A DNA stretch of 8,400 bases from NCBI GenBank assembly GCA_017745015.1, contig JAGIAF010000150.1, forward strand, positions 1-8,400, written 5' to 3'. This document shows positions 1 to 6,289 of the stretch, piece by piece. The notes beneath the pieces are model-generated. The model searched no databases. It was not told where the DNA came from and was given only the letters and a program-made list of their open reading frames with translations. The stretch is from Bdellovibrio sp. (GTDB lineage: Bacteria > Bdellovibrionota > Bdellovibrionia > Bdellovibrionales > Bdellovibrionaceae). Position 1 is the first letter of the stretch. Each line of letters starts with the position of its first letter. The translations under genes and the position numbers were made by a program.

Positions 1-123
1 GACTTGATGAGTATGATTATGATGCTTGTGCCGATGATTGCACTCTATGAAATCGGCGTCCTGGTCGTTGGTATCTTTGAGAAAAAACGTGATGCCGAGT
101 TACGCCAAAACGAGCGCGAATAG
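1..123 (+). CDS. tatC: Sec-independent protein translocase TatC, C-terminal end (partial)
   Basis: The window opens inside this gene; only the last 40 codons and the TAG stop are present. TatC is the inner-membrane receptor of the twin-arginine system, which binds RR signal peptides and exports folded proteins. The visible part starts DLMSMIMMLVPMIALYEIGV, a hydrophobic segment followed by a charged cytoplasmic tail (FEKKRDAELRQNERE). This matches the last transmembrane helix of TatC, where E. coli has a Gln-rich start and a P-M-x-x-x-[FY]-E-I-G-V motif. The tail is short, as is common outside enterobacteria. The gene converges on the carboxylase operon and ends just before a hairpin terminator. 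Family assignment from 40 residues is inference, but the P-M-x-A-L-Y-E-I-G-V signature is distinctive. Whether tatA or tatB lies beside it cannot be seen. Confidence 0.85.
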   Translation, partial: DLMSMIMMLVPMIALYEIGVLVVGIFEKKRDAELRQNERE

Positions 124-158
124 ATACAGATTACTTTTCAGCAAAATTTAGATAATAA

Positions 159-190
159 AAAAGGGAAACTCCGAAAGAAGTTTCCCTTTT
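159..190. terminator. Bidirectional intrinsic terminator between tatC and the carboxylase operon
   Basis: A perfect 12-bp inverted repeat (AAAAGGGAAACT at 159-170, AGTTTCCCTTTT at 179-190) encloses an 8-nt loop. On the plus strand it runs into TTTTGTCTTTT; on the minus strand the arm ends in a T run continuing as TTTTATTAT. It can therefore end tatC transcripts from the left and carboxylase transcripts from the right. It sits 36 nt after the tatC stop and 26 nt after the biotin-carrier stop. Confidence 0.9.
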
Positions 191-215
191 GTCTTTTAGA
201 AATCCGATCTAAGAA

Positions 216-743
216 CTACGGCTCTTCGAACTTGATAAGCACAGCGCCTGATTCAACAGAGTCGCCCTGTTTAACTTTGATTTCTTTGATCTTCACGTCA
301 CGAGAAGCGCGCATTTCGTTTTCCATTTTCATCGCTTCCATAATCAAAAGCGGCTTATTGGCCTTAACGATTTCACCTTCTTTAGCGAAGATTTCGATGA
401 TCTTACCCGGCATGCCGGCTTTCAATTCAGAATCGCCACCGAAGCCGCCACCTTTCTTCAAAGACTCATGCAAAAGCATTTCGTCATTGAAGATTTTGAT
501 CGAACGGAAAGAGTTACGTGTGAACACTGTGTATTCCGTGTCGGAACCAACAACGTCTACAAGGTAAGACTTACCTCCGAAAAGGAAGCTGATGTATTCT
601 TCCGCGTGCTTATAATCGTTTTTGGAAATGTCGTAGTGAACCCAGGCTTTTCCCTCTGGTTGCAGAGAGATTTTCCAAGAGTGACGACCTTCTGTAACGT
701 CGACTTTATATTTTTGTCCTCTAAGTTCTGCTTCGAAATACAT
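216..743 (-). CDS. Biotin carboxyl carrier (BT-BCCP) subunit of acyl-CoA carboxylase
   Basis: Carries the biotin that shuttles a carboxyl group between the biotin carboxylase and the carboxyltransferase encoded upstream. The 175-residue protein ends in a biotinyl domain (about residues 107-173) with the motif EAMKMENEM; Lys139 is the expected biotinylation site. Residues 1-90 are beta-rich (MYFEAELRGQKYKVDV onward) and resemble the barrel (BT) region that links the carboxylase and carrier domains in PCC and MCC alpha chains, rather than the Ala/Pro-rich N-terminus of E. coli AccB. A Gly/Lys-rich stretch (KKGGGFGG) is the likely flexible linker. I chose ATG at 743, two nt after the biotin carboxylase stop, because GAGGA lies 7 nt upstream; the longer frame from 785 has no such site and adds a non-family leader. 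It is the last gene of the operon and is followed by the strong terminator. Confidence 0.9.
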   Translation of the reverse strand: MYFEAELRGQKYKVDVTEGRHSWKISLQPEGKAWVHYDISKNDYKHAEEYISFLFGGKSYLVDVVGSDTEYTVFTRNSFRSIKIFNDEMLLHESLKKGGGFGGDSELKAGMPGKIIEIFAKEGEIVKANKPLLIMEAMKMENEMRASRDVKIKEIKVKQGDSVESGAVLIKFEEP

Positions 744-745
744 TG

Positions 746-2248
746 TTACGTCCTCAACTGCATTTTGCGGCCTAGGCGTCTCCATGTGGAGCTCACGTTC
801 AGCTGACGGATATCCTTCGATTTACGATCGTTGTAGGCCTCAATGGCCGCCGCGATCAAGAACACTGGATCTTCAACTTGTTTGAACATCTCAGGCTCGA
901 TAACTTCGAAGTTTTTCTCAATAAATTGTGTCGTGTAAGTGCCATCACGGAACGTCGGATGATCCAAAATCGTTTTGTGAAGAACGATATTAGTTTTAAT
1001 ACCCGTCAAAACGAACTCAGAAAGGGCACGTTGCATACGGTTGATGGCCTCTTCACGAGTATCACCCCAAGTGATCAATTTAGAGATCATTGGATCGTAG
1101 AAAATCGGAACGTTGTAGCCAGGGTATGCATAAGAATCCACACGCATGAATGGACCTTGCGGGTGACGACAAGCTCTGATCACACCAGGGTGTGGCTTGT
1201 ATGTTACCGGGTCTTCAGCGCAGATACGTGCTTCAATCGCGTGGCCTTTTTGTTTGATGTCTTCTTGCTTAAAGCTCAAAGGTTTACCGGCAGCCACCAT
1301 GATTTGTTCACGAACCAAGTCAAAACCCGTCACGATCTCTGTGATTGGATGTTCAACTTGCAGACGCGTGTTCATCTCCATGAAGAAGAATTCTTTAGTC
1401 GTGTTATCGAAGATGTATTCGATAGTTCCCGCACCAACATAGTTAATTTGTTTGGCAGCGCGAACTGACGCCTCACCCATGCGCAAACGAACTTCGTGCG
1501 GCACAGAAGGTGACGGAGATTCTTCAATGATCTTTTGGTTACGACGTTGAACCGAGCACTCACGCTCAAACAAGTGAACGTGGTTACCGTGTTTATCGCC
1601 GAACACTTGGATTTCAATGTGTTTTGGATCGTTGATGAATCTTTCGATGTACACAGTTGGATCGGCGAAGTAGTTCTGACCTTCAGAGCGGCAAGCGCGG
1701 AAAGCACTTTCAAACTCATCCATTTTACGAACTACGCGCATCCCTTTACCACCGCCGCCTGCTGAGGCTTTGATGATAACTGGAAGGCCGATTTTCTCTG
1801 CGATTTTCATCGCTTCTTCAACAGTTTCCACGCCACCATCAGAACCAGGAACAGTTGGGACACCAGATTTCTTCATCAAAGTTTTTGCAGAGATTTTATC
1901 TCCCATAGCTTTGATGTTAGCGACTGTTGGACCGATGAAAGTGATTCCTGCTTTTTCGCAGGCTTCAGCGAAATTTGTATTTTCAGACAAGAAACCGTAG
2001 CCTGGGTGGATGGCATCTACGCCAGCTTGTTTCGCAACTTCGATGATCTTTTGATAGTTCAGATAAGATTCTTTAGAAGGAGAGGGCCCAATGTGATAGG
2101 CCTCATCCGCCAAGAATACGTGCAAGCTGTCGCGATCCGCATCAGAGAACACAGCTACAGAGCCGATACCCAACTCACGGCAAGCGCGAGTGATACGAAT
2201 AGCGATTTCTCCACGGTTAGCGATCAGGATTTTCTTAAAAACTGCCAT
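746..2248 (-). CDS. accC: Biotin carboxylase subunit of acyl-CoA carboxylase
   Basis: Uses ATP and bicarbonate to carboxylate biotin on the carrier subunit, in the cytoplasm. The 500 residues show the three family domains in order: N-terminal domain (about 1-112, beginning FKKILIANRGEIAIR), ATP-grasp (about 115-325) and biotin carboxylase C-terminal domain (about 335-445). Expected active-site positions are all present: Lys118, Lys160, the Gly-rich loop GGGGKG at 164-169, His210, Lys239, Glu277, Glu291, Arg295, Glu299 (in EMNTRLQVEH) and Arg341. E. coli AccC is about 450 residues; the extra 50 at the C-terminus (from about 451, with a Trp at 489) resemble the segment that leads into the BT domain in PCC and MCC alpha chains. 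Start ATG 2248 has AGGAG 5 nt upstream, overlapping the stop of the carboxyltransferase gene. Intact and very probably active. Confidence 0.95.
   Translation of the reverse strand: MAVFKKILIANRGEIAIRITRACRELGIGSVAVFSDADRDSLHVFLADEAYHIGPSPSKESYLNYQKIIEVAKQAGVDAIHPGYGFLSENTNFAEACEKAGITFIGPTVANIKAMGDKISAKTLMKKSGVPTVPGSDGGVETVEEAMKIAEKIGLPVIIKASAGGGGKGMRVVRKMDEFESAFRACRSEGQNYFADPTVYIERFINDPKHIEIQVFGDKHGNHVHLFERECSVQRRNQKIIEESPSPSVPHEVRLRMGEASVRAAKQINYVGAGTIEYIFDNTTKEFFFMEMNTRLQVEHPITEIVTGFDLVREQIMVAAGKPLSFKQEDIKQKGHAIEARICAEDPVTYKPHPGVIRACRHPQGPFMRVDSYAYPGYNVPIFYDPMISKLITWGDTREEAINRMQRALSEFVLTGIKTNIVLHKTILDHPTFRDGTYTTQFIEKNFEVIEPEMFKQVEDPVFLIAAAIEAYNDRKSKDIRQLNVSSTWRRLGRKMQLRT
751..755 (-). promoter_or_regulatory. 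Shine-Dalgarno site that fixes the biotin-carrier start
   Basis: Minus-strand reading TTGAGGACGTAACAATG puts GAGGA 7 nt before the ATG at 743. The site lies inside the last codons of the biotin carboxylase gene, as expected for translational coupling, and rules against the upstream ATG at 785. Confidence 0.75.
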
Positions 2249-2253
2249 GCTCG

Positions 2254-2259
2254 CTCCTA
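2254..2259 (-). promoter_or_regulatory. Shine-Dalgarno site overlapping the preceding stop codon
   Basis: Minus-strand TAGGAG: the TAG (2257-2259) is the stop of the carboxyltransferase gene and the same bases begin the AGGAG that serves the biotin carboxylase ATG at 2248, with a 5-nt spacer. Ribosomes ending on the first gene are placed to restart on the second, so the two subunits are likely translationally coupled. Confidence 0.75.
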
Positions 2260-3822
2260 CAGAGGGATATTTCCGTGCTTTTTAGCCGGAGTGATATCGC
2301 GTTTATTTTTAAGCATTTCCAAAGAATCGATGATGCGTTTACGTGTCAACGCTGGATCGATCACTTCGTCAGTGTAGCCAAGTTCAGCTGAAACATACGG
2401 ATTAGAGAATTTCTCTTCGTATTGTGCAGTCAAACGAGCTTTTTCCGCTGCTGGATCTTTTGCTTTATTGATTTCTTCGCGGCTGATGATGCTGACGGCA
2501 CCTTCAGCCCCCATAACTGCGATTTCTGCAGTTGGGTAAGCCAAGTTTACATCAGAACGCAGAAGTTTAGAACCCATCACGATGTATGCGCCACCGTAAG
2601 CTTTACGAGTGATTACTGTGATCTTAGGCACAGTCGCCTCAGCGTAAGCGTAGAGCAATTTAGCACCGTGAGTGATGATGCCATTCCATTCTTGATCTTT
2701 ACCTGGCAAGAAACCTGGTACGTCTACGAATGAAACTACAGGGATGTTGAAAGCATCACAGAAGCGGATAAAGCGGGCGGCTTTACGAGAAGCTTCGATG
2801 TTCAAGCAACCTGCCAAGTTGTTTGGCTGATTTGCTACGATACCAACAGGACGACCGTTGAAGCGGGCGAAGCCAACAATAATGTTTGCAGCAAAGTGCT
2901 TATGAATCTCAAGGAAGTAACCTTCGTCCACGCACTCAGTGATAACTGCAAGCATGTCATAAGGCTTCTTAGGATTTTCAGGAATCAAATTAGCAATCGC
3001 TTCAGTCAAACGATCTGGGCGGTCCGTATTTGGCAATACTGGAGTGTCATCCAAGTTGTTTGAAGGAAGGAAGTTCATCAATTCGCGGATCAACAACAAG
3101 CAGTGCTTGTCATCTTCAGCTGCGAAGTGAGCAACACCAGATTTAGCAGAGTGAGTTGTCGCTCCACCTAGTTCTTCTTTAGTTACTTCTTCATGAGTCA
3201 CAGTTTTGATAACGTCAGGGCCAGTTACGAACATGTAGCTCGTATTTTTAACCATGAAAACGAAGTCTGTGATTGAAGGGGAGTAAACCGCACCACCAGC
3301 GCACGGGCCCATGATAGCTGTGATTTGCGGAACCAAACCCGAAGCCATCGTGTTGCGAGTGAAGATGTCAGCGTAACCACCAAGCGATTCGATACCTTCT
3401 TGAATACGCGCGCCGCCAGAGTCATTGATAGAAATGAACGGAGCACCATTTTTGATGGATAGATCCATCACTTTGCAGATCTTATTTGCCTGAGTGCGTG
3501 ACATAGATCCACCGATAACAGTGAAATCTTGTGAAGATACGTAAACCAATTTGCCGTTGATACGACCGTAACCAGTGATAACGCCATCACCTGGAACAAC
3601 GTTCTTGTCCATGCCGAAGTTCGTGCAACGGTGAGTGACGAAACGATCCATTTCAACGAAGCTGCCTGGATCTAAAAGTACATCCAAACGTTCGCGTGCA
3701 GAAAGTCGGCCGCCTTGTTTGTGTTTCGCAATACGAGCAGCTCCGCCACCCGCCATCGCGGCTTCATTTCTCTTTTCAAGGTCAGCAAGCTTTGCTTGAG
3801 TTCCTGATACTACTTCGCTCAT
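2257..3822 (-). CDS. pccB: Acyl-CoA carboxylase carboxyltransferase (beta) subunit, PccB family
   Basis: Transfers the carboxyl group from carboxybiotin to an acyl-CoA, giving malonyl- or methylmalonyl-CoA. The 521-residue protein has the usual PccB length and both crotonase-fold halves. The first half carries GGARIQEG (oxyanion glycines near 136-138) and MGPCAGGAVYSPS. The second carries FVDVPGFLPG and RKAYGGAYIVMGSK (second GGA at 410-412), and the C-terminus ends KKHGNIPL as in human PCCB and actinobacterial AccD5. There is no four-Cys zinc finger, so it is not the E. coli AccD type. Residue 414 is Ile where propionyl-specific enzymes have Asp, so the acyl-CoA used is uncertain. I chose ATG 3822 (AAGGA 4 nt upstream) over a TTG at 3870 that would add 16 unrelated residues. 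It is the first gene of the operon, 8 nt before the biotin carboxylase. Confidence 0.93.
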   Translation of the reverse strand: MSEVVSGTQAKLADLEKRNEAAMAGGGAARIAKHKQGGRLSARERLDVLLDPGSFVEMDRFVTHRCTNFGMDKNVVPGDGVITGYGRINGKLVYVSSQDFTVIGGSMSRTQANKICKVMDLSIKNGAPFISINDSGGARIQEGIESLGGYADIFTRNTMASGLVPQITAIMGPCAGGAVYSPSITDFVFMVKNTSYMFVTGPDVIKTVTHEEVTKEELGGATTHSAKSGVAHFAAEDDKHCLLLIRELMNFLPSNNLDDTPVLPNTDRPDRLTEAIANLIPENPKKPYDMLAVITECVDEGYFLEIHKHFAANIIVGFARFNGRPVGIVANQPNNLAGCLNIEASRKAARFIRFCDAFNIPVVSFVDVPGFLPGKDQEWNGIITHGAKLLYAYAEATVPKITVITRKAYGGAYIVMGSKLLRSDVNLAYPTAEIAVMGAEGAVSIISREEINKAKDPAAEKARLTAQYEEKFSNPYVSAELGYTDEVIDPALTRKRIIDSLEMLKNKRDITPAKKHGNIPL

Positions 3823-3826
3823 AAAA

Positions 3827-3831
3827 TCCTT
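3827..3831 (-). promoter_or_regulatory. Shine-Dalgarno site fixing the carboxyltransferase start
   Basis: Minus-strand AGAAGGATTTTATG places AAGGA 4 nt before the ATG at 3822. The spacer is slightly short but no comparable site precedes the in-frame TTG at 3870, and the protein family begins near this ATG. Confidence 0.6.
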
Positions 3832-3841
3832 CTTTAACGTC

Positions 3842-3870
3842 TTTAAAAACGGAAGGCATATTTTTACCAA
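3842..3870 (-). promoter_or_regulatory. Weak candidate promoter for the carboxylase operon
   Basis: On the minus strand TTGGTA (3865-3870) and TTTAAA (3842-3847) are 17 nt apart. Each matches 4 of 6 bases of the sigma-70 consensus. Transcription would start near 3835, leaving a leader of about 13 nt that still contains the Shine-Dalgarno site. The position, between the hairpin at 3902-3931 and the first gene, is right; the sequence match alone is weak. Confidence 0.25.
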
Positions 3871-3901
3871 TGAGCGTATGAGGAATCATCTTAAAACGAC
3901 A

Positions 3902-3931
3902 GACGCAGAGCATAGTTTAATGTTCTGCGTC
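3902..3931 (-). terminator. Probable terminator after the subtilase gene
   Basis: Inverted repeat of 12 bp (GACGCAGAGCAT at 3902-3913 with ATGTTCTGCGTC at 3920-3931), loop of 6 nt, one imperfect pair (C-A in minus-strand RNA, G-U in plus-strand RNA). It begins about 20 nt after the subtilase stop. On the minus strand it is followed after a few bases by a short T run (GTTTTAAG), weaker than a classic tail. It would insulate the carboxylase operon from the subtilase transcript. Confidence 0.5.
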
Positions 3932-3950
3932 GACTTGTATGTATTTGATT

Positions 3951-5180
3951 TTATGGAACTAACTGGCTGAGCACTTGAAGTGCTTTCTGAATATTGATCC
4001 GACCTCGAGTTTTTACTTTAAATTCGTGTCCCGAGGTCACGTCAACGGACTGTTCGATGGCTGCTTTAATTTGCTGTGCAGTGGCCGTTGGTTTGGCACT
4101 CCAAAGCAGGGCAGCAGTGCCACTTACGAACGGAGCGGCCATGCTTGTGCCATCCATGTAAGCCGTTGTCGCACCAGGAACCGTACTCAAAATGTGTTCG
4201 CCAGGAGCCGCAACATGAACCAAGTTAAAACCACTGTTCGACCATGACGTCATAAAGTCTGAGATTGTGGAAGCAGCGACAGTAATTTGATTAGAGAGAT
4301 TAAATGAAGCAGGGAACTCGGGATACGCATCGATATCGCGACCATCATTACCTGCAGCAACTACAACTAAGATACCTTTGCGCTCAAGTTCTTGGAAAGC
4401 ATTGCGAAGGGAAGCCACGCAAGGTGCGCCACCCCAGCTCGCATTGATGATTTTCGCGCCACGATTTGCAGCGTATTGCAAAGCAAGGATTGCATCCCCA
4501 AGTGAACCACCACCATCGTTGGCGATAAACTGCGCCGGAATAATTTGTGCCTGTGGAGCTAAACCACGCACCGAACCTTTTGAAGGATCTGCGGCAATGA
4601 TCCCCGCTACATGCGAACCGTGAGGGCTTGGAGTTGAAGTAGACCCCGGAGAAGAAACAAATGAAGCTCCATAGTAGTCATCGACAATACCATTTTTATC
4701 ATCGTCGATACCGTTGTTGGGAATTTCGCCATAGTTAATAGCGACGCGCCCAGAAAGCTGCGGATGAGTCGTATCGACGAAGGCATCAACGACAGCGACT
4801 TTCACACCTTGACCGTAAGCACCTTGCGCATAAGCGGAATCGGCTTTGACCATTGTTTGGCCCCAACTATCATAGGTGCCGTAAGCTTCAACTGCAGAGG
4901 TGCTCTCGAGTTGGAGCTGGCGATCGTTTTCAACTTTACGAATGCTTTCAAGTTGTGGCTCGATGAAATTCTTTTTGAAGGCTTCTGCATTTTCAGCAGA
5001 CTCCACGGTGAACTTTCCATCTTCCCATTGAACGATGAACTTGTTTTGAATGGACTGACCCACGCACGTTGCTGAGTCTAAAGTACTATTATCTGAATAA
5101 ACTGAATCTACCGACTTTTTGCTACAAGCTGTAAATACTAAGACGCAAGCAACCGCCGAGAGATAACGTCGAACATCCAT
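3951..5180 (-). CDS. Subtilisin-like serine protease (S8 family), probable lipoprotein
   Basis: An exported endopeptidase. Numbered from ATG 5180 (409 residues), a short basic start and hydrophobic stretch end in VLVFTAC; Cys19 is the likely lipidated residue, so the mature enzyme should be membrane-anchored. The catalytic triad is complete: Asp132 in VAVVDAFVDTTHP, His187 in HGSHVAG, Ser346 in DGTSMAAP. Asn278 in AAGND is the oxyanion residue. Residues about 45-115 may be a short I9-like propeptide (inference). An Asp-rich loop between Asp132 and His187 (NNGIDDDKNGIVDD) resembles a calcium-binding loop seen in many bacterial subtilases. No C-terminal P-domain or beta-sandwich is visible; the protein stops soon after the catalytic core. 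The start is set by AGGGAG 5 nt upstream; the GTG at 5186 lies within that site. It has its own likely promoter. Natural substrate unknown. Confidence 0.92.
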   Translation of the reverse strand: MDVRRYLSAVACVLVFTACSKKSVDSVYSDNSTLDSATCVGQSIQNKFIVQWEDGKFTVESAENAEAFKKNFIEPQLESIRKVENDRQLQLESTSAVEAYGTYDSWGQTMVKADSAYAQGAYGQGVKVAVVDAFVDTTHPQLSGRVAINYGEIPNNGIDDDKNGIVDDYYGASFVSSPGSTSTPSPHGSHVAGIIAADPSKGSVRGLAPQAQIIPAQFIANDGGGSLGDAILALQYAANRGAKIINASWGGAPCVASLRNAFQELERKGILVVVAAGNDGRDIDAYPEFPASFNLSNQITVAASTISDFMTSWSNSGFNLVHVAAPGEHILSTVPGATTAYMDGTSMAAPFVSGTAALLWSAKPTATAQQIKAAIEQSVDVTSGHEFKVKTRGRINIQKALQVLSQLVP

Positions 5181-5185
5181 GTTCA

Positions 5186-5191
5186 CTCCCT
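5186..5191 (-). promoter_or_regulatory. Shine-Dalgarno site that fixes the subtilase start
   Basis: Minus-strand AGGGAGTGAACATG: AGGGAG is 5 nt before the ATG at 5180. The in-frame GTG at 5186 overlaps the site and cannot use it, so the protein starts two codons later than the longest reading frame. Confidence 0.75.
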
Positions 5192-5225
5192 GTGCGGAAC
5201 CTGAGGTCCCTATCCATGAGACTCC

Positions 5226-5231
5226 ATTATA
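5226..5231 (-). promoter_or_regulatory. Minus 10 box of the likely subtilase promoter
   Basis: A perfect TATAAT on the minus strand lies 45 nt before the subtilase ATG and predicts a transcript start near 5219 with a leader of about 39 nt. The hexamer 17 nt upstream (CCGATT) is a poor minus 35 match and no extended TG is present, so the promoter may need an activator or another sigma factor. Confidence 0.5.
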
Positions 5232-5302
5232 GTCCGCACCGGTTAGCTAATCGGGAACTTTCTGTCCCAGATTGAGGCTAGTTTTAGCCCTGGAACCTAG
5301 AC

Positions 5303-5319
5303 GAATGACTTAGTCATTC
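5303..5319 (-). repeat. Short inverted repeat around the stop of the exported-protein gene
   Basis: GAATGAC and GTCATTC (7 bp, perfect) flank the three bases of the TAA stop codon at 5310-5312. The RNA could fold into a tight stem with the stop in its loop. No T run follows, so a terminator role is doubtful; mRNA end protection or chance are alternatives. Confidence 0.35.
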
Positions 5320-6146
5320 CAGTCGTCGTACTCGTCTTCAGTGGCATCGGGATCCGTAGAATTGAGTTTGTCTTTATCTTTGATTGTTAATTTGATGCCG
5401 TACTGAGTATGGCCAAAGAAATCTTCACAATAAACACCCCAGTCGACCATGGAATCCGCGACATAGGCTTTGTGCATAGGCTTTGTATTGTCGGCCACCG
5501 GATCTATCGTTGTTCCTCGGGCGGTCAGATCATTCGTAACCAAATAATTAACGTCGTATCCGCTATACCAACGCAGTTTGGATTCCGCAGTTAAAACTTT
5601 TTCGGACTGATTTCCCAGGGCCGTAACGATGTAAAGAGAACGAAAACCTTTCATGAAATCAGAATCGCCCATGATTGTGGGAGCCGCACCACCATAACAG
5701 TTAAGCGTTGGGTCCGATCCACAAGTAGCAGGTTCTTTTTCTCCAGGGGGTATATAGCTGTCGCTAGTACTTCTTTTATAATAGTACGGCACAAAGTGAA
5801 CGACAGGACATGTTGCTGTTTGGAATGTTCCGAAGCTGAATTTCAAATCGCTATAAAAAAGCTGAGCTTCTGGAACTTCCAAAGTACAGCTCATTGTTGC
5901 CGCAGGCATCGGTGTGCTCGGATCAATCGCGCAAGTTTCAGATACAGAGTTGGATACGTTGCTAGAGTCTTCCCACTTAGTAGAGATCTTAAGATAAAGT
6001 GGCGAAGCAGGATCTACCTCACTCAACGGATCGGTATCGGGAGTTGTCGAAGCTGCATCCTCAGCCTTCACCTCATCACCGGAGCAGCCAAGGTTTGGAA
6101 CTACCAATGCAAAAACTAAAATCTGTAGAAGTAGATATGATTTCAT
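5310..6146 (-). CDS. Unrecognised exported protein, possible lipoprotein
   Basis: I do not recognise a family. The 278-residue product begins MKSYLLLQILVFALVVP, a clear signal peptide. Cys21 follows Asn-Leu-Gly, so the lipobox is borderline: Asn at minus 3 is unusual. After it comes a flexible acidic/Thr/Pro segment (about 22-50), as in many lipoproteins. Six further cysteines (72, 87, 113, 142, 150, 240) could form three disulfides, fitting the periplasm or cell surface. The body is rich in Tyr, Ser and Thr. The last 25 residues are strongly acidic (TEDEYDDWND at the end). No transmembrane helix beyond the signal and no catalytic motif is visible. ATG 6146 lacks a clear Shine-Dalgarno site. 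It lies upstream of the subtilase in the same direction, but about 130 nt with a promoter separates them, so a shared role is not shown. Confidence 0.75.
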   Translation of the reverse strand: MKSYLLLQILVFALVVPNLGCSGDEVKAEDAASTTPDTDPLSEVDPASPLYLKISTKWEDSSNVSNSVSETCAIDPSTPMPAATMSCTLEVPEAQLFYSDLKFSFGTFQTATCPVVHFVPYYYKRSTSDSYIPPGEKEPATCGSDPTLNCYGGAAPTIMGDSDFMKGFRSLYIVTALGNQSEKVLTAESKLRWYSGYDVNYLVTNDLTARGTTIDPVADNTKPMHKAYVADSMVDWGVYCEDFFGHTQYGIKLTIKDKDKLNSTDPDATEDEYDDWND

Positions 6147-6216
6147 GATTTAGACATCGGAATGCTAAATAAGAAACATGAGTAAAGTCGCGAAATTGAT
6201 CGAATTTTGTTATTTC

Positions 6217-6235
6217 ATGCCTCCAAAAGAGGCAT
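6217..6235 (-). terminator. Hairpin after the purine nucleoside phosphorylase gene, possible terminator
   Basis: A perfect 7-bp GC-containing stem (ATGCCTC / GAGGCAT) with a 5-nt loop lies about 55 nt beyond the phosphorylase stop. In minus-strand RNA it is followed by GAAATAAC rather than a T run, so it is not a classic intrinsic terminator. The rest of the 143-nt gap (6147-6289) holds a smaller 4-bp stem at 6275-6286 and no convincing promoter for the downstream gene. Confidence 0.35.
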
Positions 6236-6289
6236 TTAGGCGGTGCTAGACTCGACTAAGATCGATTTGAGACTGCACGAATGTGCGAT

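Noticed and set aside
744..785. Upstream ATG extension of the biotin carrier
   Set aside because: The 14 extra residues would overlap the biotin carboxylase gene by about 40 bases, have no Shine-Dalgarno and do not resemble the family, while ATG 743 has GAGGA at good spacing.
878..1468. A 196-codon open frame on the plus strand
   Set aside because: Antisense to the biotin carboxylase ATP-grasp and C-terminal regions; no recognisable domain and no start signal.
3823..3870. TTG extension of the carboxyltransferase giving a hydrophobic, basic leader
   Set aside because: Could be mistaken for a targeting sequence, but the enzyme is cytoplasmic, the TTG lacks a ribosome site and ATG 3822 has AAGGA.
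6178..6249. A 23-codon plus-strand frame (ATG to TAG) in the gap before the exported-protein gene
   Set aside because: No clear Shine-Dalgarno, no membrane or other recognisable feature, and it spans the hairpin at 6217-6235; chance is the simplest explanation.
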